The translations under genes were made by a program, and so were the position numbers. The notes under the pieces are model-generated. The model searched no databases and was not told the DNA's origin. It saw only the letters and a list, made by a program, of their open reading frames with translations. From Chitinophagales bacterium (lineage in GTDB: Bacteria > Bacteroidota > Bacteroidia > Chitinophagales > UBA10324), in contig JACCZV010000336.1 in assembly GCA_013695775.1 (NCBI GenBank), positions 1-33,649 on the forward strand: a DNA stretch of 33,649 nt. Reading direction: 5' to 3'. Shown piece after piece: positions 1 to 8,055 of this stretch (its first letter is position 1; every line of letters starts with the position of its first letter).

Positions 1-164
1 CGGTAAAACTTATAAACCGGCGAATGGAAACAGAAGCCTCGGGCGGAGTTGATCTTGATACCGTACGTGACATAGCTTCTTCAGGAGTGGATTACATTTC
101 AGTTGGAGCCTTGACCCATTCATATAAAAGTCTGGACCTAAGTTTAAAGGCAGTTGTTGCTTAA
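1..164 (+). CDS. nadC: Nicotinate-nucleotide pyrophosphorylase (carboxylating), C-terminal end only
   Basis: Only the last ~53 codons are in the window; the gene begins to the left of base 1, is read from base 3, and stops with TAA at 162-164. The reading contains METEASGGV, then VRDIASSGVDYISVGALTHS, the closing signature of quinolinate phosphoribosyltransferase. In this family the EASGG segment and the following G-x-D-x-I-S-x-G-x-L-T-H-S segment form the end of the alpha/beta barrel that binds PRPP and quinolinate. The enzyme makes nicotinate mononucleotide in de novo NAD synthesis in the cytoplasm. The upstream part cannot be judged. An A/T-rich stretch with two A-runs follows the stop, but I see no stem-loop there. 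Confidence 0.9.
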   Translation, partial: VKLINRRMETEASGGVDLDTVRDIASSGVDYISVGALTHSYKSLDLSLKAVVA

Positions 165-243
165 AAAATTTTAAAAAACAGGTGATTCCTTAACATTGCA
201 GCACAAAACACTAATCTACTTCTAAGCTTTTCTCCTTCCTCAT

Positions 244-1026
244 ATGATCAATTTTCAATTTCTAATATCCAGTCTTGAAAACGGAATTTTTAACATCACC
301 ATCAATCGTCCTGATAAGCTGAATGCACTTAACCGTACTGTGATAGACGAGCTTGATGCTGCTTTCGATCTGGTGTACGACGATGATAAAATCAGGGGTG
401 TAATTATCACAGGGGCCGGACCCAAAGCTTTCGTTGCGGGTGCTGATATTACAGAGTTCATTTCGTTTACACCCGAACAGGCGCGTGAAATGTCGTTGAA
501 TGGTCATCGTGTTTTTAATAAGATTGAAGCAGCGCCAAAGCCGGTAATTGCTGCAATAAATGGTTTTGCTCTTGGCGGTGGCTGTGAGCTCGCAATGTGT
601 TGTCACATGCGGGTTGCAAGTGAAAATGCTTCGTTTGGCCAGCCGGAGATAAACCTGGGTCTCATTCCGGGATATGGGGGCACCCAACGGCTGCTACGCT
701 ATATAGGCAGAGCCAAAGGAATTGAATTGCTGCTCACGGCGGATTTTATGAACGCGACGGATGCATTGCAATTAGGATTGGTTAATTATGTCACTTCCCG
801 TGAAGAGCTGATACCAAAATGTCAATCCATCCTCAATAAAATAATATCTAAATCCTCTCTGGTTATTGATCAGATTATAGCATGTGCAAACTCTTACTAC
901 AACAAGCAGGAGGATGGATTCGAGCTCGAGATTGATGAATTTGCCAAATGTATTGCTACAGAAGATTTCAAGGAGGGCACTGCGGCATTTTTAGAAAAGC
1001 GAACTGCAAATTTTTCAGGTAAATAA
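244..1026 (+). CDS. Enoyl-CoA hydratase/isomerase (crotonase family)
   Basis: A 260-residue cytoplasmic enzyme of the crotonase superfamily, the usual length for a stand-alone enoyl-CoA hydratase. The oxyanion-hole segment FVAGADI lies near residues 63-69 and the second one, GFALGGGCELA, near 107-117. The two acid/base glutamates expected for hydratase activity are both present: Glu115 (in GGGCEL) and Glu135 (in FGQPEI), 20 residues apart as in rat mitochondrial hydratase (144/164). GLIPGYGGTQRL follows. It therefore probably hydrates trans-2-enoyl-CoA in fatty-acid or amino-acid degradation; substrate chain length cannot be told from sequence. The ATG at 244 gives the normal N-terminus. It lies 79 bp after nadC and 84 bp before nfo, so co-transcription is possible but not shown. 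The family call is firm; a side activity (isomerase, methylglutaconyl-CoA hydratase) cannot be excluded. Confidence 0.92.
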   Translation: MINFQFLISSLENGIFNITINRPDKLNALNRTVIDELDAAFDLVYDDDKIRGVIITGAGPKAFVAGADITEFISFTPEQAREMSLNGHRVFNKIEAAPKPVIAAINGFALGGGCELAMCCHMRVASENASFGQPEINLGLIPGYGGTQRLLRYIGRAKGIELLLTADFMNATDALQLGLVNYVTSREELIPKCQSILNKIISKSSLVIDQIIACANSYYNKQEDGFELEIDEFAKCIATEDFKEGTAAFLEKRTANFSGK

Positions 1027-1110
1027 AATAGCAGACTTTCAACGTCTTTGCGATTTACCCGTTGAGAATGATGAACAGTAAATATGCCTTCCTACTGTTA
1101 TGAAAAAACG

Positions 1111-1941
1111 ATGCTGTTAGGAGTTCACTGCTCTGTGGCTGGTGGTCTTGAAAATGCCTTTGAGGAGGCAAGGCTAAAAGGGATAAATACATTTCAGATA
1201 TTCAGCCGCAATCAGCGGCAATGGAAGGCTAAGCCTGTTTCTGATGAGGAGAGGAGAAGATTTTCTGCCGCCTTTAAAAAATCTAATATAAAGGTCGCGT
1301 TTTCACATTGCTCTTACCTTTTAAATCTTGCTTCGGCAAATGATGCCCTACAGCAATTGTCGGTTCATTCACTTACAGAAGAGGTGGAGCGATGCAGCCT
1401 CCTTGGACTCTCTTTTTGCGTCCTCCATCCGGGGGCAGCGGGCGAGCAACCAAAAGAACAAGCCATCAGGCGTATTATATCAGGATTAAGGCAGGTTATT
1501 AAAAACACTCGTAAAAGCAAAGTGGTGATTGCCTTAGAAAATACCGCTGGTCAAGGCACAAGCGTAGGAGGGACATTTGAAAATTTAAGATATATCTATG
1601 AGGAAGTTGAAAGCAAACGCATTGGATTTTGCCTGGATACCTGCCATGCTTTTGTAGCAGGGTATGACATCCGCACTGAAAAAGGAGTTGAGAAAACATT
1701 AAATTCCTTTGATAAGATTTGTGGGCTGAAACATCTGAAAGCCTTTCATATCAACGACAGCAAAGGAGATCTTGGCAGCCGGCTCGATCGTCATGAAAAT
1801 ATTGGTAAAGGAAAGCTGGGATTGATACCATTCAAGTATATTATGAACCATTTCCCTCATATCCCTAAAGTGCTGGAAACGCCGAAAGAAGAGGATGGTG
1901 ATGAGATTAATCTGAAAGTGCTACGGAACTTAATAGATTAA
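1111..1941 (+). CDS. nfo: Endonuclease IV (AP endonuclease)
   Basis: A 276-residue protein read from the ATG at 1111, which yields MLLGVHCSVAGG, matching the family N-terminus. An in-frame ATG at 1084 would add nine unconserved residues. All nine ligands of the three-zinc centre are visible: His66, His106, Glu143 (in LENTAGQG), Asp176 and His179 (in CLDTCHAF), His213, Asp226 and His228 (in RLDRH), and Glu256 (in LETP). Their spacing matches the E. coli enzyme almost residue for residue. The TIM-barrel enzyme cuts 5' to abasic sites and removes blocked 3' ends in base-excision repair. Its last codons overlap, antisense, the end of the decayed toxin reading frame, showing how close the two now lie. 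nth, uvrA and uvrC are in the same window but not in an operon with it. Confidence 0.96.
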   Translation: MLLGVHCSVAGGLENAFEEARLKGINTFQIFSRNQRQWKAKPVSDEERRRFSAAFKKSNIKVAFSHCSYLLNLASANDALQQLSVHSLTEEVERCSLLGLSFCVLHPGAAGEQPKEQAIRRIISGLRQVIKNTRKSKVVIALENTAGQGTSVGGTFENLRYIYEEVESKRIGFCLDTCHAFVAGYDIRTEKGVEKTLNSFDKICGLKHLKAFHINDSKGDLGSRLDRHENIGKGKLGLIPFKYIMNHFPHIPKVLETPKEEDGDEINLKVLRNLID

Positions 1942-2161
1942 AATTAAAAGATTGGCATAAGGTAAACGCTTTATAAATGCAACTCGCACATCATCATATC
2001 TAATTTGAAATCCAAGAGGATTTCTTTCAATTATTGCAAAGGCAGCGTCTAAATTCAGTTCTAAATTCCTTACTCAATCCGGGTCGCTGTTCTTCATACC
2101 TTGTCATTGCATCCATTAAATCGAGTTCGGCATATTCAGAAATACGAAGGCTGTAACTCAT
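1930..2161 (-). pseudogene. Remnant of a ParE/RelE-type toxin (frameshifted, C-terminus lost)
   Basis: On the minus strand an ATG at 2161 opens a 44-residue frame starting MSYSLRISEYAELDL and containing RYEEQRPGLSKEF, the N-terminal half of a RelE/ParE-superfamily toxin. It hits a stop at 2027-2029. In the next frame, from about 2060, the reading continues as AFAIIERNPLGFQIRYDD and VRVAFIKRLPYA, which is the normal continuation of that family (I..NP..F..RY..VR...I..FPY). One base gained or two lost would explain the shift. The joined reading has only ~77 residues, against roughly 95-100 usual; similarity ends after PYA, close to the 3' end of nfo, so the last strand appears deleted. The start overlaps the antitoxin stop by ATGA. 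In life it would have been an mRNA interferase or gyrase poison; it cannot be functional now. Confidence 0.8.
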
Positions 2162-2365
2162 TGATGGGAATAAATTCTCTTCCGAATTCCTTCCCAACTG
2201 GATAAAGAAACCTCTCCTTTGCGAATTGCCTCTATACGCCTTATTGTTTCAGCTATATGATGTTTAGGAATCGTGATTTCATTTGGATTGATGCTATCCC
2301 ACACTTTCTATCAAAAGAATTTTTTCAGCAGCACTTAATTTCAATATTTCGTCAATGGAGATCAT
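2158..2365 (-). pseudogene. Remnant of an addiction-module antitoxin (frameshifted)
   Basis: From ATG at 2365 the minus strand reads ISIDEILKLSAAEKILLIES and then V-G-stop. Shifting frame by two bases at about 2302 continues it as WDSINPNEITIPKHH, ETIRRIEAIRKGEVSLSSW, EGIRKRIYSHQ and a stop. This is the layout of the small antitoxins annotated as 'addiction module component' (IL.LS..EKI.L.E..WDSI, then R...Y..NP...SSWEE). The corrected length is 69 residues, typical of the family. A two-base loss in a GTGTGGG-like context is the simplest lesion. The stop overlaps the toxin start by four bases, the translational coupling usual for such pairs. The remaining gene-free bases 2366-2496, up to the uvrA stop, hold nothing I can identify. 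Confidence 0.78.
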
Positions 2366-2496
2366 GAGCTTCTTTTGTTACATCCATGAAGGTGATATAA
2401 TGTAAAGCTATTGATTTACTGAATCGCTTTTTATAAAGATTTATTCTTACTTCAGCCAATCACTCTCGTACAAGCTCAAGACTGAGCTATAGCGTT

Positions 2497-5331
2497 TCAA
2501 TTTTTACCAAGCTTCTTTTTAAGAAATTCCCCCGTATAAGATTCTTCAATCTTTATCAGTCCTTCCGGAGTTCCCTGATATAATAGATAGCCACCCTGAG
2601 CTCCTCCAACAGGTCCGAGGTCGATTACATGATCAGCACATTTGATTACCTCCACGTTGTGCTCTATGATGATCACTGAATGACCATTTTCTATCAGCAT
2701 GTCGAAGGATCGGAGAAGTTTATTTATATCATGAAAATGTAGTCCGGTAGTGGGTTCATCAAAGATGAAGAGTACTGGTTTTTGAGAGTTGCCTTTTCCA
2801 AGGAAAGAAGCAAGCTTTACCCGCTGTGCCTCACCGCCGCTTAAGGTGCTTGATGACTGTCCGAGCTTCACATAGCCAAGCCCCACATCAACCAGAGGCT
2901 GCAATCGCTGGGCAACTTCATTTTCATCCCAAAAGAATTCAACTGCCTCGTCAACACTCATATCCAGCACATCCGCAATATTTTTGTCTTTATAGAATAC
3001 CTCTAAAACCTCCTCCTTAAATCTTTTGCCTCCGCATACTTCGCAAAGTAGATGCACGTCGGCTAAGAATTGCATCTCAACAATGATCTCACCATCGCCT
3101 TTGCATGTCTCACAACGGCCACCCTCTACGTTAAATGAAAAATGCTTTGGTTTAAAGCCCTTCACCTTAGCTGCCCGTTGATCGGTAAAAAGGTCGCGAA
3201 TGGCATCATAAGCTTTGATATAAGTTACAGGATTTGAGCGAGACGATTTACCAAGCGGGTTCTGGTCTACCATCTCAACTTGTGAAATCATTTTGTAATC
3301 TCCTTTCAGCTCCTTAAATAAGCCTGCCTTTTCACTATATCCCCCAATAGCTTTTTGGAGCGCGGGATATAGAATCTTTTTTACCAGTGTAGTTTTTCCT
3401 GAGCCACTCACCCCTGTTACAACCGTAATTGCATTCAAAGGAAATTTCACACTTATATTCTTAAGATTGTGTTCGGAGGCTTCTGTGAGCTCTATGCAAC
3501 TGATCCACTTTCGGCGTTGTGAGGGAATGGGGATAACCATTTCACCGGTCAGATATTTTCCTGTTAAGCTTTCTTTATCATTAAAGATATTTTCAAAACT
3601 CCCATTAAATATAATCTCACCGCCGTGAATACCTGCCAAAGGTCCCATATCCACAATGTGATCACTGTGGCGCATGATCTCTTCCTCGTGCTCCACTACA
3701 ATAACTGTATTTCCTGCATCGCGAAGCTTATGCAACACCCTTACCAGTTGAGCAGTATCTTTGGGATGAAGCCCTACACTTGGCTCATCAAGGATATACA
3801 TTGAGCTTGTAAGGTTGCTGCCCAATGTTCTGGTAAGATGAATGCGTTGTGTTTCTCCTCCGGATAGGGTTGATGATAGCCGGTTTAGAGAAAGGTAGCC
3901 GAGCCCCACATCCATCATTACCTGAAGGCGGTTATTTATCTCAAGCAGGATCCGTTTTGAAATCTCCTGTTGTTTTGGAGTGAGAGAAAGATGGCTGAAG
4001 AAATTATTTACCTCCGAAATTGGCAGCAGCACCAGCTCGCTTATCGACCTTCCACCCACCTGCACATAAGATGCATCTTTTCGCAAGCGGGTGCCTTTGC
4101 AATCGGGACATGTGGTTTTTCCGCGATAGCGTGAAAGCATTACGCGATACTGAATCTTATACGTTTGTGATTCGAGAAATTTAAAAAAGTCGTTGAGGCC
4201 ATGAAAATATTGATTTCCGTTCCAAAGTAATTCGCGCTGTTTATCCGTAAGATCTTTGAAAGGACGATGTATTGGAAAATCAGATTTTCGTGAATAGCGA
4301 ATCAATTCCTCATTCCATTCTTTCATCTTTTCACCCTTCCAGCACGCTACAGCATTTTCATAGATAGAAAGGTTCTTATCAGGAATTACAAGGTCCTCAT
4401 CAATGCCGATCACAGAACCAAATCCCCCGCAGGTTTTACATGCACCAAATGGATTATTGAAACTAAAAAACTGAGGGGTAGGCTCTTCAAAGATCATCCC
4501 ATCCATTTCAAAGCGATTAGAAAAATGCCGTTCACCATCATGCTCAGTAAAAATGGTACAGTACCCTTCACTCTCGAAGAAGGCCGTCTGCACCGAATCA
4601 GCCAGTCGTGTCTTGTTATCAGTATCCTTAGAATTCCATGAGATTCTATCAATGACTATTTTGATCGTTTCAGTGATTTTTGATTCATCACCATGCTTCT
4701 GTCTTATCAGGAAATCTTCTATTTTTTCAATTTTATCATCTATGCTGATGCGGGAAAATCCTTTTTGCAGTAAAATATTCAACTCTTCATTTAGGCTTCG
4801 ATGATGAATCTTTTTGAAAGGGATCATTACGAAAATCGTATTGCCCTCCTGAAGCGTGTTTACATAATTTACCACATCGCTCACATCATCCTTTTTTACC
4901 ATTTGTCCTGATACAGGGGATATTGTTTTGCCTATACGGGCATAAAGTACTCGCAGGTAATCATAAATCTCCGTCAGGGATCCGACGGTGGAACGGGAAG
5001 TTCGGGCACCAACCCTCTGTTCAATTGCTATAGCCGGGCAAATTCCCTTAATATAATCTACATCAGGTTTGTTCATCCGCATCAGAAATTGACGGGCATA
5101 GGCTGACAGCGATTCAACATATCGGCGCTGTCCTTCAGCATATAAAGTATCAATTGTAAGGGAAGATTTACCTGAGCCAGATACCCCTGTAATCACTATG
5201 AGCTTGTTCCTGGGAATTTCAACATCAATGTTTTTAAGGTTGTGGGTACGGGCTCCCTTTATAAAAATATTTTTTTTTGATGGCGTAATATTTGTTTTTT
5301 CGGAATTTAATGTAGAAATTTGGTTCAGCAT
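2497..5331 (-). CDS. uvrA: UvrABC excinuclease subunit A
   Basis: A 944-residue tandem ABC ATPase that, with UvrB, scans DNA for bulky lesions in nucleotide excision repair. Walker A motifs GVSGSGKSS (49-57) and GVSGSGKTT (640-648), signature motifs STLSGGETQR (488-497) and STLSGGEAQR (828-837), and Walker B LDEPSVGLHP and FDEPTTGLHF are intact. The C-terminal zinc module is complete (Cys740, 743, 763, 766). In the first insertion, Cys298-x2-Cys301 is present, but the partner CxxC expected about 25 residues upstream is replaced by SNRFEMDG, so the first zinc site looks incomplete. I recall this variant from other Bacteroidota UvrA proteins. Many of these genomes carry two UvrA paralogues, so whether this is the only one is unknown. 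It is transcribed divergently from the sigma gene across 349 bp. ATG start. Confidence 0.96.
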   Translation of the reverse strand: MLNQISTLNSEKTNITPSKKNIFIKGARTHNLKNIDVEIPRNKLIVITGVSGSGKSSLTIDTLYAEGQRRYVESLSAYARQFLMRMNKPDVDYIKGICPAIAIEQRVGARTSRSTVGSLTEIYDYLRVLYARIGKTISPVSGQMVKKDDVSDVVNYVNTLQEGNTIFVMIPFKKIHHRSLNEELNILLQKGFSRISIDDKIEKIEDFLIRQKHGDESKITETIKIVIDRISWNSKDTDNKTRLADSVQTAFFESEGYCTIFTEHDGERHFSNRFEMDGMIFEEPTPQFFSFNNPFGACKTCGGFGSVIGIDEDLVIPDKNLSIYENAVACWKGEKMKEWNEELIRYSRKSDFPIHRPFKDLTDKQRELLWNGNQYFHGLNDFFKFLESQTYKIQYRVMLSRYRGKTTCPDCKGTRLRKDASYVQVGGRSISELVLLPISEVNNFFSHLSLTPKQQEISKRILLEINNRLQVMMDVGLGYLSLNRLSSTLSGGETQRIHLTRTLGSNLTSSMYILDEPSVGLHPKDTAQLVRVLHKLRDAGNTVIVVEHEEEIMRHSDHIVDMGPLAGIHGGEIIFNGSFENIFNDKESLTGKYLTGEMVIPIPSQRRKWISCIELTEASEHNLKNISVKFPLNAITVVTGVSGSGKTTLVKKILYPALQKAIGGYSEKAGLFKELKGDYKMISQVEMVDQNPLGKSSRSNPVTYIKAYDAIRDLFTDQRAAKVKGFKPKHFSFNVEGGRCETCKGDGEIIVEMQFLADVHLLCEVCGGKRFKEEVLEVFYKDKNIADVLDMSVDEAVEFFWDENEVAQRLQPLVDVGLGYVKLGQSSSTLSGGEAQRVKLASFLGKGNSQKPVLFIFDEPTTGLHFHDINKLLRSFDMLIENGHSVIIIEHNVEVIKCADHVIDLGPVGGAQGGYLLYQGTPEGLIKIEESYTGEFLKKKLGKN

Positions 5332-5497
5332 TTATATCAACAGCCTTTAATTTTAACCTATATTACTTATTGCAACAGTTTTTACACTACTAAAAACACC
5401 GTTTGATCTTATAAGTTGCAACGCTACATTTTTGATTTATCATTGAGAAGAGATTAATTGAGCCGTCCTTCGACCTGTAGGCTTATTTAGTAATTTG

Positions 5498-5661
5498 ATT
5501 TGAATATTTCAAATGTATAACTGGATCCTGCTTTAATACCAACATTTATAATGCAAACCACCCCGACTAATACTATTTATAATGACTATTGGTTCACTAA
5601 ACCAATGCTGCTGATCTGATATCTACACGTTTTACTTTCACTATTAAAAGAGGAATTCCTC
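5498..5661. promoter_or_regulatory. Three inverted repeats in the 349-bp uvrA / ECF-sigma divergent intergenic region
   Basis: The gene-free stretch 5332-5680 must hold the promoters of both uvrA and the sigma gene. Three perfect inverted repeats stand out on the sigma side: ATTTGA-5-TCAAAT at 5498-5514, ATTGGTT-5-AACCAAT at 5588-5606, and the uninterrupted 12-bp palindrome GAGGAATTCCTC at 5650-5661, only 19 bp before the ATG. The last is placed where a repressor site or a 5'-UTR hairpin would act on translation. No clear Bacteroidota TAnnTTTG box is visible for either gene. The repeats are seen; a regulatory role is inferred. Confidence 0.35.
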
Positions 5662-5680
5662 ACTTTTAAACGGTAGATAT

Positions 5681-6259
5681 ATGCAAACTCAAATTCTCAA
5701 CGATGAAGCCCTGGTGCTTCAATATATGAATGGTAATGAACAGTCGCTGGAAATATTAATCCGGCGGCACAAAAGTAAAATTTTCACCTCCATATTCATG
5801 TTTCTGCGCGATCAATACTTAGCTGAAGATCTGTTTCAGGAAACATTTATTAAGGTAGTCCGAAAACTTCGTGCAGGACAATATCAGGAGGAGGGCAAAT
5901 TTCTTCCGTGGGTAATGCGGATCTCTCATAACCTGTGTATCGACTTTTATAGAAAAACCAGGCGGACGCCGCAGATTGTAACTCCCGAAGGGTTTGATAT
6001 CTTCAACGTATTGCAGTTTTCGGATGGAAATCCGGAGAATATGGTGATTCGGAAGCAATCTCATGAACGGGTACGCGCTATGGTCGATGAGCTTCCCGTG
6101 GAACAAAAAGAAGTGGTGATACTTCGTCATTACGCCGACTTAAGCTTTAAAGAAATTGCAGAGATCACCAACGTAAGCATCAACACAGCTCTTGGACGAA
6201 TGAGATATGCATTGATCAATCTGCGTAAAATGCAAATGGAAAAGCAGATCGCTTTATAA
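5681..6259 (+). CDS. ECF-family RNA polymerase sigma factor (possible SigP-like)
   Basis: A 192-residue sigma-70 family protein with only regions 2 and 4, the ECF layout. Region 2 spans about residues 22-92 with LAEDLFQETFIKV (47-59) for core binding and the -10-recognition stretch FLPWVMRISHNLCIDFYR. A short linker leads to region 4 (132-185): LPVEQKEVVILRHYADLSF, KEIAEITNVSINTALGRMRY, a helix-turn-helix that reads the -35 element. The high conservation of the region-4 motif is characteristic of a widespread Bacteroidota ECF group, and I believe P. gingivalis SigP, which controls T9SS genes with PorX/PorY, is related. With a T9SS cluster 15 kb away, control of it is a fair hypothesis but not shown. 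A small protein that could be its partner lies 154 bp downstream. No classical zinc-binding anti-sigma factor is seen. Confidence 0.93.
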   Translation: MQTQILNDEALVLQYMNGNEQSLEILIRRHKSKIFTSIFMFLRDQYLAEDLFQETFIKVVRKLRAGQYQEEGKFLPWVMRISHNLCIDFYRKTRRTPQIVTPEGFDIFNVLQFSDGNPENMVIRKQSHERVRAMVDELPVEQKEVVILRHYADLSFKEIAEITNVSINTALGRMRYALINLRKMQMEKQIAL

Positions 6260-6413
6260 TATAGATTGTAGAGGAAGCGGTGATGCTCTCTCAAATACGA
6301 TTTATTCTGATTAGCATATAGCTTCTAAAATAATTTTTACATGGATTATACAATTTAGGTTTTGTTGGTCGTTAAAGAGGAGTTCTTACAAACAGAACAA
6401 ATCTGAAAGGCCT

Positions 6414-6653
6414 ATGACACACAATTTTACACCCAACGATCTCTTACGCTTCCTTTATAGGGAAACCACACATGAAGAGGATCTTAGAATCAAATTATGG
6501 ATCTCGCAAGATTTGAATGCTTATGATTTATTTATGCAAATGATCCACTCTGCTAAATCCTTAAATTTTGTTCCCTTGCAACCCAGTGAAACATCGGTAA
6601 GCATCATCCTGGATTACAGCCGGCAGACATCACAGGCTGAATCTCACGTTTGA
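6414..6653 (+). CDS. Small conserved protein downstream of the ECF sigma factor
   Basis: A 79-residue soluble protein with no signal peptide or membrane segment. The reading MTHNFTPNDLLRFLYRETTH, then IILDYSR near the end, fits a small-protein type I recall next to ECF sigma genes in Bacteroidota: an N-terminal F-L-Y-x-E-T/S segment, a run of short helices and a terminal I-L-x-Y-S. The N-terminal part resembles the cytoplasmic arm of anti-sigma factors, but the transmembrane part of a FecR/RseA-type protein and a zinc-binding HxxxCxxC motif are both absent. A role in holding or tuning the upstream sigma factor is inferred from position and composition only. The ATG at 6414 has no Shine-Dalgarno sequence in place; AGAGGAG lies about 35 bases upstream, too far to serve. 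Confidence 0.7.
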   Translation: MTHNFTPNDLLRFLYRETTHEEDLRIKLWISQDLNAYDLFMQMIHSAKSLNFVPLQPSETSVSIILDYSRQTSQAESHV

Positions 6654-6763
6654 ACCAACGCTTAAGAGAAAATTTTCCTCTGCGATATCATTAGTGGAGA
6701 ATGAAAATTTTGTAGGAAGATTTTGCTCTTCGGGATGAAGTAACAAGTGTTGTATATTTGGGT

Positions 6764-7453
6764 ATGACCCGAAAGCAGCGCTATGAAGGCATCATTGATC
6801 ATTTCAGCAAGCACCAGCCCGATGCCGCCACTGAATTAGAATATGCCTCTCCATATCAGCTTCTGGTTGCTGTTATTCTTTCTGCACAATGCACAGATAA
6901 GCGCGTAAACCTAACCACACCTGCCTTTTTCAAAAGATTTCCAGATCCGAAAACCTTATCAGAAGCTACTGCGGATGAGGTTTACGAATTAATCAGAAGT
7001 ATCAGTTTTCCAAATAATAAAACCAAACACCTGATAGGGATGAGCAGGATGTTGGTCTATGAATTCAATGGTGAAGTACCTTCATCAGTGGAGGAATTGC
7101 AGCGGTTGCCAGGAGTGGGAAGAAAGACAGCGAATGTGATTGCCTCATGCATCTTCAATCAACCGCGAATGGCAGTTGATACCCATGTGTTCCGGGTGTC
7201 TGCAAGGCTGGGATTAACAAGGAGGGCCCAAAACCCTTATCAGACAGAGATTCAACTGATCAAACATATTCCCGAGGACAAGATTTCTCTTGCACATCAC
7301 TGGTTGATTTTGCATGGCAGATATGTCTGTGTAGCAAGAAGGCCGAAATGCGAAATTTGTAAGATCCGCGAGTTTTGTGCATATTATGAGTCAATTTTTA
7401 AAGCACCCCTTGGACAGACGGTAATACATAAAGATCGACCCTTGGCAGGGTGA
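6764..7453 (+). CDS. nth: Endonuclease III (DNA glycosylase/AP lyase)
   Basis: A 229-residue base-excision-repair enzyme that removes oxidised pyrimidines and nicks the abasic site. The helix-hairpin-helix LPGVGRKTANV carries the catalytic Lys121, and Asp139 (in VDTHV) is the second catalytic residue. The 4Fe-4S loop is complete at the C-terminus: Cys189-x6-Cys196-x2-Cys199-x5-Cys205. I chose the ATG at 6764; a TTG two codons earlier would also be in frame. About 20 residues extend past the cluster, slightly longer than E. coli Nth (211 residues). It stands alone: 110 bp after the small protein and before a long repeat-rich stretch, so it probably has its own promoter. Confidence 0.96.
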   Translation: MTRKQRYEGIIDHFSKHQPDAATELEYASPYQLLVAVILSAQCTDKRVNLTTPAFFKRFPDPKTLSEATADEVYELIRSISFPNNKTKHLIGMSRMLVYEFNGEVPSSVEELQRLPGVGRKTANVIASCIFNQPRMAVDTHVFRVSARLGLTRRAQNPYQTEIQLIKHIPEDKISLAHHWLILHGRYVCVARRPKCEICKIREFCAYYESIFKAPLGQTVIHKDRPLAG

Positions 7454-7770
7454 CGCATTCTCTCTCTCTATCTTAAGGTCCGTAGATATCAATCTGCAAA
7501 GCAAGTTCCCGTAGGGACGACACTATGGTAGCCTAAAAATTATAAAGTTCAAACCCCAAAAGGGTAACAGTATTCATATAGCAGATATCTCTGGCTATTT
7601 ATATTTAATTTACCTGGGATAGTCTTACCGTTAATTAGAAATCTTTCGCCCCTCTGGGGTTCTGGGAATTTTTGTTTCTTTCTACCATACTTTCGCTCCT
7701 AACGGAGCTAAGCAAATCGAGGGGAGGATAATTTAATCGTGAAAGGATAATAATGGAATAACATTTTCAT

Positions 7771-8045
7771 ATAAGAAGATCTTTTTGTGGTCTTTCGTAC
7801 CACATCTTTAATCAATGCAAAGCAAGTCCCCTGGAGAAGACAGTATGGTAGAATGGTAGCAGGATACCTCAAGTTCAAACTCATAAGGTGACAGTATTCT
7901 CCATTGGAGCTAAGCCATCGTTGAAGGGATTAATAATAATATAACTTTGATTTCGAATAAGGAGATCTTTTTGTGGTCTTTCGTACCGCATCATTAATCA
8001 CTGCTAAGCAAGTCCCGTAGGGACGACAGTATGGTAGAATGGTAG
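7771..8045. repeat. 89-bp direct duplication (two copies, 186 bp apart)
   Basis: Bases 7771-7859 and 7957-8045 align without gaps with 9 mismatches by my count (80/89 identical). Both begin ATAAG, contain GATCTTTTTGTGGTCTTTCG and run into the core repeat and TGGTAG. The 186-bp period, with related sequence also in the part between copies, indicates an old tandem duplication of a whole ~186-bp unit. Four of the differences are concentrated in the GTAGGGAC hairpin, which has decayed in the first copy. Confidence 0.8.
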
Positions 8046-8055
8046 AATGGTAGAA
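8032..8055. repeat. Tandem 8-bp repeat, three perfect copies
   Basis: TGGTAGAA is repeated three times without interruption at 8032-8039, 8040-8047 and 8048-8055. The equivalent place in the neighbouring unit (7846-7859) has one and three-quarter copies, and the first unit (7526-7531) has only a partial one. Copy number thus varies between units, as expected for slippage. Confidence 0.85.

Noticed and set aside
1037..1072. TCAACG...CGTTGA inverted repeat between the hydratase gene and nfo as a terminator.
   Set aside because: Only six paired bases with a 17-base loop and no T-tract.
6753..6760. TATATTTG before nth as a -7 box.
   Set aside because: It ends only 3 bp before the chosen ATG, so transcription would start inside the gene, and the nearest upstream TTTG is too far away.
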